Under the pieces are notes generated by a model, which saw only the letters and a list, made by a program, of their open reading frames with translations, searched no databases and was not told the DNA's origin. Positions 10,721 through 21,328 of a stretch of DNA of 64,000 nucleotides are shown here, one piece after another; within the stretch, counting starts at the first letter, position 1; the number at the start of each line of letters is the position of its first letter. Source of the stretch: Thinopyrum elongatum. Its lineage: Eukaryota; Streptophyta; Magnoliopsida; Poales; Poaceae. A program made the translations under genes and the position numbers. Location of the stretch: contig CM022303.1 of NCBI GenBank assembly GCA_011799875.1, positions 548,407,368 to 548,471,367 of the forward strand, given 5' to 3'.

Positions 10721-13400
10721 GATATGGAGTAACGGGCATGTGTGGTGCCCTATTATGCTTTTTCTGGTGTCCCTTCCTTGGGTGCCCTCCCCTTGTCGCT
10801 GGGGGATGCCACCGGGCTAAGCTTGTGAGGCAAGGACGACAAGCGTGGCTCCATTTTGATCGGCGATGATGACGACGACGAAGGCTTCCTGAATCTTAAT
10901 TTCTACTGGTGGTGGATCTTCCTGATTCTTGTTTAACGGCGGAGACGATGCATCTTCCCAGTTCTTGCTAGGAGGCAATTTGTAGCTTTGCATTGCAGCC
11001 TCTATTGGATCGAATGTGGGCTGCCTCGCGCGATGGCTATATTCCTCCCAGCCGGTATGACCTAGACTACTAGTCATTCCTACAGGGCGCAAGGTGCATG
11101 GGCTTCAGCCTCCATATTGGAGGTTCACGGTGTCATGCTCCGATGATTGATAGTTCCCTGCTCAGTGCAAGAGTTCAAGTGCTTTTCATGGCCCGTGAAG
11201 GTGCCTACGATGGAAGATATGACGAGTCTACTTGTACTCGATGTGTGGGTTTGGTCCTTGTCTGTGATGCCCCACATGACTGACCTAAATCGGCTCTGCG
11301 TGCGTGGGCATGATTCTTAGCTACATGGGGTTATTGGTGTAGGGCCTTCGATATTGGTAGGTGTCATCGGCGTTGATGGTGGGCGTCCCTAGTTGCGTTG
11401 ATGGTGGGAATCCCTAGTTGTTGCTCGGTAGCGTGTGTTGCCAAGGCATGGTTCCAGTTGCATGGTGATGGCCTCCAATACACACCTTCGTGTAAGGATC
11501 TCAATACTTATCATACCAACAAAGAGCGGATGAGAGTATTAATTCGGGCATTTCTATCGCACACAGATCTTGTGCGAAATAACTGTATGAAAATCTACAT
11601 ATGTGGTTATTATGAGTTGGAACGAATATAGCAGAGTGGCACAAGAGTTGATGGTTGAAACGATAATAATAAGGATCTTAAAAGTAAAGAACATAAAGTA
11701 AAGCGGTTGAATTAAACGGTTTGTTGTCTGGCAGTGACGGAGCTACAGTGCCAAATATGGACGGGTCGGTACAAAGTAAAGCCCACTATTTTTCTGAAAT
11801 TGGTCCAGTCTAATCTGAACCCCTACTGTTTTTGCCCTGGGCAGGGCAGGCCAATGACGCCCGGATACGATATGAGGCACCGTATTTGCACGATCGGACA
11901 AGTTCGAGCACCACTTCATGTATCTTAAAACTTTAGGCACCAAACTGACCGTATAGGACAAGTTAAGGCGCGAGTCGTGATGTATTTAACACTTTTTGTT
12001 GTAAACAGAGGGTTGACTTTGTTCTTTGAATAGTAGTCAGAATGAAGTAGGCTTTTGTACCCTACACGTAGTAGACAACGTTGTTTTTTGGTCTGTTGTT
12101 GTCCTGTACTACATATACCAGTGGGTGGTTGCCTTTGTCTCCATTCTACCCAGATGCACCTTCTCGCTCTCCCCGCTTCTTCTTTGCCCTCCCTCTCTCG
12201 TCTTATCACAAACATTTTGATTCAAGTTTGGTTTAGGCCGCACCGCAGGACTACACAGGGGTCTCCATCCACTTCATGGCGATACATGGACAACACGTTG
12301 AACCCGTCTCTCGTCACTTTAGATTCGGTCATGGTCACTTGAACCGGCAAAAAATACAATCTTGGTTTCAGCCCCGGGCTTGATGAACGCCATGAAGTGT
12401 TCTTCGCTGATGGCACAAGAAAATGGGAGAGGGCTGGATGGACGCAAGCGGTCAGAATCATGGTCATGTGGTGGTCATACACGGATGAGAACAAGAGAAT
12501 CTCATGGACAGTGACCTATGAACAGAAGGCAAGTCAGAATCAGTGATCGTGTTGACCCTGCCTCCCTAATAGCTAGGCCACACCTTGCGTAGATCTCTAT
12601 GACCCCAACCTTAGTTGGATGTATGAGATAGAGTACACCTGCTAGGCCACAAGGGCATTTGCTAAACCAAGTGAGACAAGACAACCGAAACAGGTTAACA
12701 AAATGGTTGTATAATCATATCCTAGATGATGTTATGCATTGGTTACCTGCTATGTCACGAAACATCCTGCGGGCTGAAGTCCTTTGAGGCTTCAGAGTTC
12801 CAAACACTTGGCGAGGACCTTAAAAGTGAGTACCACACAATGTTATTGCACATCACAACTCAATCCTGATCATAAATAAGAAGGACCTTCCTTTCCATGT
12901 CATATGGACCTCACTTACCAAACCTTGACAACAAAGATGAGAAAGATAGGTGACATGGTTACAACAGACCATAATAACATCTGGTAGGAAAGAGAAGCAG
13001 AGGGAAGGGATCTCCGTTCAAGCTTGAAGCTCATCACAAGGCCAACCAGATGCCTCGCTAGAACAAAGACATATTAGCTAGTGGAACAACACGAATATGT
13101 GGACAGGGTGCCAGAGAAATCAACTTATCTCCGACAACCTTCACTGTATCTTCTCCACAGATGGAGCGAGCACACCTAATTGGTGTCTCCTTGACCGATG
13201 AAGCTAGGGCCCGGTGACCCTTGGGTGCCATCTTTCCATCTGCGAGAGTTTCCAGGGCTAACGTCCACTAGAATAGGTAGAAATAATGACATCATCATGG
13301 GCCACATTGTGTGGTTAGCCTAGGCAAAATCGCCATTAACCCATGATGATCGGTAATAGCTTGCCTTTATGGACGTTCGTGCTTCTAATTTATGTACCCT
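10721..13400. other. Intergenic DNA, nothing assigned
   Basis: About 2.7 kb without a gene I can support. The longest open frames (10817-11092 minus, 11925-12215 minus, 12055-12342 plus) are short, mutually overlapping and lack motifs. The text around 11100-11450 (repeated GCGTTGATGGTGGG) resembles untranslated retroelement sequence, but I cannot name a family. Confidence 0.4.
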
Positions 13401-13404
13401 TGGA

Positions 13405-13690
13405 TGTTGTTCATGATTCTTGGATCCTCAATGAGCTCAGATTAAAAAAATTGTATGTTGTATGTGCTTTCTTGGAGCCTCAATGAGCTCAGATCTGAAA
13501 TTCTTGTTCGTGCTTGTTGGAGCCTCAATGAGCTCAGATCCGAAATTCGTGTTCATGCTTCTTGGATCAAAACATTATATTCATGTTGATTGGATCTAAA
13601 ATTCGTATTCATGCTTATTGGATCCAAAACATTCTTTTCATTGTTTCTTGGATCCGAAATTCTTGTTCATGTGACTTCTTGAATGTGAAA
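13405..13690 (+). repeat. Degenerate minisatellite
   Basis: Six or so imperfect copies of a 36-50 bp unit. Three consecutive copies share CTCAATGAGCTCAGAT; all share CTTGGATC/CTTGGAGCC followed by GAAATTCTTGTTCATG-like text. Unit length drops from about 48 to about 36 bp along the array. Confidence 0.75.
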
Positions 13691-14038
13691 ATGGTTGCGG
13701 GTTAATGCAAAATAATTTGCTGTGAAAAATTGGTTCCGGTTGCACGCACTGTGGAATTTGCATGAAAAGATCTATTAGAAAATGGGGAATCTATGGCGCG
13801 AACGGCGCTGAATGCTTTGATACAGCTGGTCGTCAGCTCCGTCAATAGGCTGGGTCCAGCCATGCAACGTACGGCAATGCATCATAGATAATAGCAGATG
13901 AGTAATTTTGTTTGAAGTGTTAGAGACAATGGACATTTGCACAGGTTAGAGACTTAGAGTGATAACAGTGGATCGTGCATCAACAATCATGATTGTAACC
14001 ATTAAAACAAGATTCTGTGTGTTTCCAGAAGGAGAGAA

Positions 14039-14339
14039 GTGCATATCTTAACCCTCAGCTTTAGGCCTAGTTTAATCTACAACCCTAAATTATGAAACTG
14101 CTTAGACTACACCCTCCAACTATTAATACCGGTTAAATTATCCCCCTAGATGATGGGAAGGTGGTTTTGTGTGATGTTCCACTTCATTTGACTAGTCAAT
14201 GTTGAGGTGGCATTCTAGTGTGTGGTAGTTAACTAAAATAATTGTTCGTCCCACATGTCAGCCTCTAATCTTCTTTTATCTCTACTCACTAATCGAATTT
14301 TTTTGCGCATCCTGCCATTGCTCTACTCCTTCCAGTGGG

Positions 14340-14370
<31 letters not shown>

Positions 14371-14583
14371 AGATAGGTCCTGAACTGCCGTGTATTGCTG
14401 ATTGGAATTGTTGACTTGGTCAAAGCAGGCACGTGTTGTCCACATTGACCCGAACCACCGTTGAGCTAATTTAGGGGGTTAACTTGCCTAGTTTGGAAAG
14501 CTCGAGGGTGTGATCTAACCGGTTTCATAGTTTTAGGTTGTAAATTAAACACGTCAGAGTTTGGGGTTGAAATATGCACTTGT
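14039..14583. mobile_element. Long-TIR non-autonomous DNA element (foldback or Mutator-like)
   Basis: The two ends are inverted copies over roughly 90-100 bp: the left reads AAGTGCATATCTTAACCC, later TACAACCCTAAA and GACTACACCCTCC. The reverse complement of the right reads AAGTGCATATTTCAACCC, later TACAACCTAAAAC and GATCACACCCTCG. The interior has no coding capacity and contains a (GA)n tract. I could not see a clean target duplication, so superfamily assignment is open. Confidence 0.65.
14345..14372 (+). repeat. (GA)n microsatellite
   Basis: About 14 dinucleotide repeats inside the long-TIR element. Confidence 0.95.
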
Positions 14584-14702
14584 TTCTTCATGTATTCATG
14601 CTTAAACTAATAAGCATCATTACATATACAATATTCTTTTAGATAGGAGGTTGGAGATGACAGATTGAGTTTGAACCAAGATTACATGCACATAGCACAA
14701 TA

Positions 14703-15215
14703 CAACAAAATGGGAAGGCCTGGCTCAGGCAAGAAAGCTGACACCGAAACACCCTCGTTTGTCTAAGTGATCATCTGGTTCCAAACAGGGACCGTAAAGG
14801 GACAGTCCTTGAAAAGGTGGGTCGCCGTTTCCGACTATGTATTGAAGACATAGCTGGCACCTTGGGTCATGTGGCCTACCTCGTATAGCCAACATGTCCG
14901 CGGTGAGAATTCTACCATGCATGACTAGCCACGCAAAGAATTTACACTTGAGCTCCGTATGAGTAGACCAAACCTTTGAAGAGTCAAATCTCGGGTGTGA
15001 GCCATAGAACTATGTCGCATAGGCCGATGCAGAAGAGTAGGCTCCATTTATGGTCAGGTTCCAGGAGATTCTATCGTCCTGATCTGGCAGCAAAGTTGTC
15101 TGACTGATCCACTCCCACATATTGAAAAACTCCCCTAGCTGTTGCAGGAATCGAAGGCTAGTGACTGCTCTGATCCAATTTTCATTTTTCAACTCATGAT
15201 GCACCGTCCTGTTTT
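14703..15215 (-). pseudogene. LINE ORF2 fragment, inverted arm (zf-RVT region)
   Basis: The minus strand reads the end of a plant LINE ORF2: FNMWEWISQTTLLP, ISWNLTINGAYSS, then KCKFFAWLVMHGRILTAD and DPRCQLCLQ (zf-RVT cysteines). It ends in RGCFGVSFLA. Stops and frame changes disable it. It is head-to-head with the plus-strand fragment that starts at 15216, and about 300 bp of the two arms are alignable copies (high 80s percent identity by eye), so the RNA could fold into a hairpin. Confidence 0.82.
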
Positions 15216-15872
15216 TACATGGCACAGTTCTATGGCCCACACACGAGATTTGACTCTTTAAAGGTCTGGTCTGCTCATACGGACCCCAAGTGCAAACTCT
15301 TCACTTGGCTGGTCCTGCATGGTAGACTTCTCACCGCGAACATGTTGGCTGTACGAGGCTGGCCACATGAGCCAAGGTGCCAGCTATGTCTTCAGCAGAC
15401 AGAAACGGTGACCCACCTTTGCAAGGATTGTCCCTTCACGTTCGTTGTTTGGAACCAGTGATCACCTGAAAAAACGAGGGTGTTTCGGTGTCAGCTTGCT
15501 TGCTTGAGACAGGTGTTGTTTCCGAATGGTGGGTCAAGATGATGGTAAGCGAGCCATCCCAAGTGCGGCGGAGTGGGAGCAGTGGGATCACCTACACCCT
15601 TTGGGCTATCTGGAAAGAGAGAAACCGACGAGTTTTCATGGGCCAATGGATGACACACCGCGAGGTTGCTTTACTGGTTTCGAGGCCATTAAGTAGCGTG
15701 ATTTGGCTTTCGTTGGGGCCTGCCATCGGTCGGTATCGGCTAAGTCTGTTCTAGGTTTTTCATGGTTCTTGGGTTTTTGCCACGTTCCCTAAAAACGTGT
15801 GCCTCTCTGTAAATTGAGTTTCAGCTTTCCTTCTATAAGAAAAGGCAGTGCTCCTGCTTCCTCAAAAAAATT
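15216..15872 (+). mobile_element. 5'-truncated LINE, plus arm
   Basis: It reads the zf-RVT domain (SAHTDPKCKLFTWLVLHGRL, PRCQLCLQQTETVTHLCKDC) from 15219 to about 15461. After a stop and frame change comes the C-terminal tail (WAIWKERNRRVF, about 15596-15640). The 3'UTR ends in CTTCCTCAAAAAAA, the A-tail, at about 15872. Its start coincides with the end of the inverted arm. No clear target duplication was found. Confidence 0.82.
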
Positions 15873-15984
15873 GAACAACAGAAGTAAAAAAATCGCTAAA
15901 ACTAATGATCCTAGCTTGGACCCATTGACAAAGCCATGTCTTTTGCTACACAGATGCACCTTCATGCTTCTAGAGTTTAAGAAT

Positions 15985-16888
15985 AGAGCATCTCCAGTCG
16001 GCCTGTGCTATTTTGGCCCCCAATTTATCTGTGGACATGTTCGGATGTGTTCATAGACAGGAGCCAGTCGAGCTTCATTTGTTCGTCCAAGCAAGGATGC
16101 CCATTTTTTCAAAATTCCAAATCCATACAAACACATACGCATAGAGCATAAATACTTTCATTCATATGATAGCCAAGTGTGACATTTCACATATTACATG
16201 TCAAACATATACCAAAAGTGAAATGCCCCTACTCTTGTCGGATGAGAGGTCAATGACCCCCTTGATAGAGTCGTCGGCCTCATGGTCATTGGTGGTTGGG
16301 CGATTGAGGTCATCTCCTTGTCGCTTGGGTCCTCCATGAAGAGTTGGTCCAGCTCGGCGTCATGGAAGCACACCAACGGTTTGCCGCCACCACCCACTCG
16401 TCCTCAAGGGACTTGAGGATCGCGCGGTTCTCAGTGACGAGTTCGAACACGGCGAGCGCGCCCGCGCGCTCGAACTTGAGCCACACCTCCTTATCGATGC
16501 GATCTGCCTCCTCGGCTTGCGCAAGGTGGTATCAGACCTCCACCTCCTCCAATGAGAGGATAAAGATGGTGTCACCCCCGTCAATGCAGGCTTGCACCAC
16601 GCCCTCGGCGAGGTCAACCTCCATCCCCTCCTCTACTCCGAGCTCCGCCCCTCCAAGCTCGGGTCTACACCGATGCCACGCGCCGCATGTGGTAGTATGC
16701 TCCTCGGCGGGGAGTTCCATTCGTCGCTCCACCGAGAGCTGCTTGTACCAGGTCACACGCTCCCGCGCGCATCATGGCATGGCGGATGGTGAGCTCGAAC
16801 GGGGATGCGGTGGCTGCACATGTGGGGAAATGGGGGTGCCTATGGTTTGGCGGTCACCGGACGGCTTTTTTAATAGCAGGGAGGAGGC
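15985..16888. mobile_element. TE-like block starting AGAGCATCTCCAG, with a gene remnant
   Basis: The left end (AGAGCATCTCCAGTCGGCC) is the same type of terminus as the block at 43733 (AGAGCATCTCCACTCC). The right end is inferred from where the PRS array resumes (16889), where GGGAGGAGGCTC may be a decayed inverted copy. The interior is GC-rich and carries coding-like sequence on the minus strand. The class of the element is uncertain; a non-autonomous DNA transposon is my best guess. Confidence 0.5.
16194..16860 (-). pseudogene. Unrecognised gene remnant in a TE-like block
   Basis: On the minus strand, several open frames follow one another with shifts. About 16756-16532 contains VTWYKQLSVERRMELP, EVDLAEGVVQACI and IFILSLEEVEV. 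The following frames contain EVWLKFERAGALAVFEL and ILKSLEDEWVVAA. The protein is acidic and Glu-rich, with helical character, but I do not recognise a domain. At least two frameshifts and a stop after EEVEV break it. The coding-like GC content contrasts with the AT-rich neighbours. Confidence 0.5.
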
Positions 16889-17013
16889 TCCTTGGACGAC
16901 GCCCTAATGGTTGGTGACTAACATAAGTCGTGAATTATGATCTATTACATCTCATTATCATGATATCAGTGTGAGAGTGGTTGTCTAGCCGGTAGCCTCG
17001 ACAATAAATAGTA

Positions 17014-17161
17014 CTCCCTTTGTTCACTGTTATAAGATGTTTTGCATATTTTAGTATCAACTACATACATACTGAAATGAGTGTGCAAACACACTAAAAC
17101 GTGTCTACATACATTTGATTTAGAAAAAGTTAAAACATCTTATAATAGTGAATGGAGGGAG
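17014..17161. mobile_element. Stowaway-type MITE
   Basis: 148 bp with terminal inverted repeats CTCCCTTTGTTCACT and AGTGAATGGAGGGAG and TA target duplication (17012-17013, 17162-17163). The empty site ATAAATAGTAGTATG is present in unit 5 (4558-4572). Confidence 0.95.
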
Positions 17162-18489
17162 TAGTATGTTCTGTTCATGCCACCGAGCAAGTTAACATAG
17201 CCAAATTCATCTAACTACGTGTAAAGTGTAGGTGGGGAAATAGAGAAAGGGCATGACGTTCAGATAGGAAGAGGCATCTGGAATCAATAGCCGCCCTGCT
17301 GGCTTGACTGTCCCCGGGACTTCTTGCACATAAGTGAACCATAGTTATAGTCAAGCACACCTACGTTCAAGAGACCGGAGCACGCAATGCCCATCATTCA
17401 CAGTCTACGCAGCAATCATACTCGTAGCGCCAATACCACGAGAACATAGGCAAAGCCCGCACAACAGCAACCCTGGGCAACTCAGCTGCACGGCGAGCTA
17501 GCAACAATGCTGGATCGGGCTACATCATTTGCAGTGCAGCGAGCCACAGAATGCTCAAGAGCTGCTAAAACTCGCTCTCATCTCGACCCTCTAGCAAGGT
17601 TTTCTTTCCTAGGAACCTCAATACTGTAGCTCGCCTTCAGGATGCAAAGCCGCTCTATGTAAACAATGTAGAGTACAAGACAGCTGCTAAAACGGTTCAC
17701 TTTTGTTCAGGACGCACAGCCGCTCGATGAAAACAAAAGAACCACTTCGTTGTAAGAAACACCTCCCCCTCCCTCCCTCTCCATACTGTCTGTAATGTGC
17801 TTTTAGTTGAATAGTAATCTCTTAGTTATCGCGAAAATAGAATCACCTCGACATACTACTGTTTTACGTGTGAACTTCTCTGGTTCTCCCCACTCTCCTT
17901 GTGTGTGCGTGCGTGCGTGTGTGTTTTGAAATGTCTCTTGTCTCCCTTGACTAAACTACAGTTGCTCCTTTTTCATTATATTTGTGTTATCTCGCTCACT
18001 TATTTAACACATTATTGATCTCTCATGTCAAAAATCTATTGATGGTCCCAAAAATTATTTCCTATTTTGTACTTGGAAATGAGAGCGGTGGTGGTCAGAT
18101 GAATGTGTATAATGGAAACATAAAACTCAAACTTTGTGCAAGACTCACACAAAATAATAAATAAACACAAAATGTAGATCCTTGGCGATAAGCAATCTGG
18201 CATTCCTTGGTCAATGACCAATGGGACATTTCGACAGTATCAATTCCTTCGCATAAGTGTTATGAGTCATATTTCTTGGACTAGGAGAGAGCTTATGTGT
18301 TGAGACGCAGGTAAGAAACTAAACACCCTTGACTAGGTGTTAACGCAAAATACAACACCCGGTATAAGTATGATGCTTACACGGCAACGCAACTTTATTT
18401 GTCATGTAGTTAAAAATTGATTCCTACACCAATGACACAAGAATCTTGTGCCTTCTCTATACCACCCAGATGTAAGAAGATCATCGCCG

Positions 18490-18576
18490 ATATTGGAAGA
18501 TGTTGCTCACGGAGGCGTCATGGTGAACATGTTCGATAGTTTCTGCTACAAGGTTTTCCATGGGGAGCACCATCAG
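18490..18576 (-). pseudogene. PRS terminal exon fragment (unit 3)
   Basis: The last 29 codons of the PRS C-terminus are recognisable on the minus strand (ENLVAETIEHVHHD, then SVSNIFQ). The normal TAA stop is changed to TAT, and the 5' two thirds of the exon are missing because the LINE begins at 18577. Confidence 0.85.
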
Positions 18577-18579
18577 GCG

Positions 18580-21322
18580 GGTCATGGGTACTCCACCGGC
18601 GGCCGAGATCCTCCCCGGGGCCAGTGGGGAGAAGATGGTTATGATGCTTATGGAGAGGGGCAGCACCGCGGCTCGTCCTCGACGGGAGGAGGCCGCGGCT
18701 ATGCCTGGCAAGGAGACGGCGGGGCCGGACGTGGTTTCCATGGCGGAGGGGCCGGCCTTAGCTTCCAAGGTCCGCCGGGCAACTTCGTGGAGGGGGCTTC
18801 CGGACCCAGCTATCGCTATCGGGGTGGCCACTGTGCGTTCCAAGGGGGTGGAGGAGGCGGCAGGCGTCCTCCTCCACCACGGCCGCCTCCGCCGCCGGAG
18901 GCGGTAGCTGACGAGGCACCTCCTGTGGTGCCTGCCGCGGCTATTGAGCCGGCTGCAGCGGCCTCTTCGTAGGCCTTGTCTGAGGCCGCATTGGACACGG
19001 TACGGGCCTTGGTAGCCGTGAAGGTCCCCGCCACCAAGCAAGGGGCGGCCAAGCCTCGGGACTCGTCTTCAGATAAAGGGTCAGACAAGTCAGAGGGTGA
19101 CAAAGTGTCCAAGTGGGCGCTTAAGAAAAAGAAACTGATGTGTTACCGTTGCGGTGAGCCGGGACATTTCGTGGCAGAGTGCACTAAAGAGTTATGTGAT
19201 ATATGTCTTAAGCCGAAGCATGTATCCAGAGAGTGCCCCCTCCTTCTGGGACCAAAGTCGGTCATCACAATTTATGGTGTTTGTTGTCAGGAATTGATGT
19301 TCTTTGAGTCACCTGACGTAGCTCCAACAGCACATGTTTTGGACGGCTCCTTTCCGGGAGTGGTAAAAGTGACGAATGGTTTCATGATGGAGGCTCAAAT
19401 TGTCCAGCATCTGCGGGAGCTTGCACCGGGCAATTTTCAGTGGAATCTTGTGAGAATGGAGGAACAGACTTACAGGTGGTGTTTCCTACAAGAGAGGATC
19501 ATCTCCGAATCCTTAAGTTTGGCATGTGTAGAGTTCCTAGCACCAATTGCATCCTGGAATTTGATGCTTGGAAGCAAAGGAGCCGTAGGGTACTCCTTTA
19601 TCTCTGATCTGGGTTCACTTTTCTGGGGCACCACCTAAGCCGCTGAATAATCTTCTGGTGACCTGGAGCTTGGGATCTCTCATTGGCAAGACCGAACAGG
19701 TTGATATGCCTTTTACCCAGGCACATGGTGTGGCGAGGTTGCTTGTTAGTGTGGTTAACATTGAGTTTGTGCCGGATGTGGTCAAATGGACTCATGCGGG
19801 TGTCACGTACGATCTTGACATAGAGTTTGAGGATTCACCGTTGTTCCAGGAGGTGGATGGGAATCAAGATATGGATACGACAGAGGGAGATGGTGCCTCT
19901 GGATGTCAGGACAAGGGAACAGATCACTCTTCACGTGAGACAGCCAAGGGACCTACTGCTCAGTCAGCTAAGGCAGATGAGTCTGCCAAGGGCCTGCACC
20001 ACCCCAGACACCGATGAATACGATGCGGTTTGGTTCGTTCGGTGCTTCTTCTGCCCGAGCCGCTTATGGAGCCACAGGGTTGAGTTGGATAATCCGCCGG
20101 AACAGGAGTTGCCGCCGATTCCGACTGTGACAGCTCGCGCACCGAGACAAAAGTTGCTTGGGACAACCGCCGAGTTTGTGGTGGATGCTATGATGGTGAC
20201 GAACGACACCCGGAGACAAGAGGTCATGGGGTCGGCTGGCCAGCAGGTCGAGGACCAGAGACTCGTGGTCCCCCAGAGGCCTGTTGAGGCTGCCCGGCGC
20301 CCTACCAGCATCAAGGGAAGGGGAGTGGCGGGCAGGAGGCCCTTCGCTCTCCTTCTCCTGTTGTGGCTGCCAGGCGTCCCACCAACATCGAGGGGAAGGG
20401 GAGTGGCGGGCAAAAGACCCTTCGCTCTCCTTCTCCTGTTGTGGCTGCCTAATGCCCCACCAGTGTCGAGGGGAAGGGGAGTGGCGGGCAGGAGGCCCTT
20501 CACTCTCCTTCTTCGGCTCTTCGCCGGTCAGAGCCTACATAGGCTCCATCTTCACCGACACTTGCTGACAGGGACTTGCTTGCACCACCGGAGGCGAGGA
20601 TGGGCGTGACGGCAGGAGGTGTCCTGCTACCCTCGCGTCCCACGCCTGCTCTTGACGGGTCGGGCGGGTGCATGGCGAAGGACCTGGCACCGAGGGATAG
20701 GACTACGGACGAGGTGACTGTGTTTGGTGGGATCATGAACCCGGTTTTGGCTGACAGGCGTGTCAGTGACCGGGATCAGGCCCAACCTGACACTGACGAC
20801 CTGCAGTTAGGGCGTGTTATGAGGGCGGCCAAGCGTCATGATATCGAGGCAACTACTGGTATGTCTGTCAATACCAGGTGTTCCATTTTGCATTTTTTTT
20901 AACATGAGATCATTACTAATGCAACCAATTTAGGAGTATCACTTGGGTCAAATGGGAAGGCAATTGCTAATTCTGTTAACGATTTATTAGACTTGGAAGC
21001 TGAGAGAGCTTCTGAGATTATTCGCAATATCGCGGCGGTAAAACCCATGAACGAGGGTGAGATTAACAAATTGGGGCTTTCAGCCCTAGAGAGTTTTTGT
21101 GACGACCTAATACCTACTTCGAAGGCTGAGGTTGGGTTAGAGGGAGTGGAGTCTGAGGGGCATGTAGATCATATCCCTCTAGAGTGCATGACACAAGCTG
21201 CCACCGGTCACATGGACGCGGACAAGGTGTCGAATAAACCCAAACGTTCCTGGAAGAGGAAAGTTTATCCGACATCGGCAGTACGGAGAAGTGCGAGGGT
21301 CAAACGTAAAAAAAAATCATGA
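18580..21322 (+). pseudogene. LINE ORF1 (gag-like, CCHC zinc knuckles)
   Basis: ORF1 proteins of plant L1 elements bind LINE RNA. The N-terminal part (to 18972) is Gly-rich, then Pro-rich, and stops at TAG (18970-18972). The same frame continues at 18976 with a Lys-rich stretch, a CCHC knuckle (CYRCGEPGHFVAEC, about 19139-19180) and a second one (CDICLKPKHVSREC, about 19196-19237). A DUF4283-like region follows to 19638. Further frames (19658-20017, 20576-20902, 20993-21322) carry the acidic tail and a basic end (KRKKKS). Several frameshifts and stops show it is dead. Confidence 0.78.
20287..20520 (+). repeat. 78-bp tandem repeat within LINE ORF1
   Basis: Nearly three copies with a period of exactly 78 bp (GGGAAGGGGAGTGGCGGG at 20315, 20393 and 20471). 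78 is a multiple of three, so a 26-residue repeat is kept in frame. Confidence 0.92.
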
Positions 21323-21328
21323 CGACTA

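Larger units (their letters stand above)
16889..18576 (-). repeat. PRS 3'-end repeat, unit 3, distal part
   Basis: The flank (16889-17465, with GGTTGGTGACTAACATAA and CAATAAATAGTA split by a Stowaway element), 3'UTR (about 18060-18489, with CCTTGGCGATAAGC, TATCAATTCCTTCG and GACTAGGTGTTAACGC) and part of exon 8 (18490-18576) are recognisable. 17466-18060 is diverged. The unit is cut at 18576 by the long LINE; its proximal part reappears at 34338. The AATAAA signal of the real gene is preserved here (TTTATT on the plus strand near 18388). Confidence 0.82.

Noticed and set aside
13405..13690. CRISPR-like array
   Set aside because: Irregular spacing, no unique spacers and a plant genome context; it is a degenerate minisatellite.
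14640..15872. A single LINE insertion made by twin priming
   Set aside because: The two arms overlap by about 300 bp and are clearly diverged; twin priming gives adjoining, not overlapping and diverged, segments.
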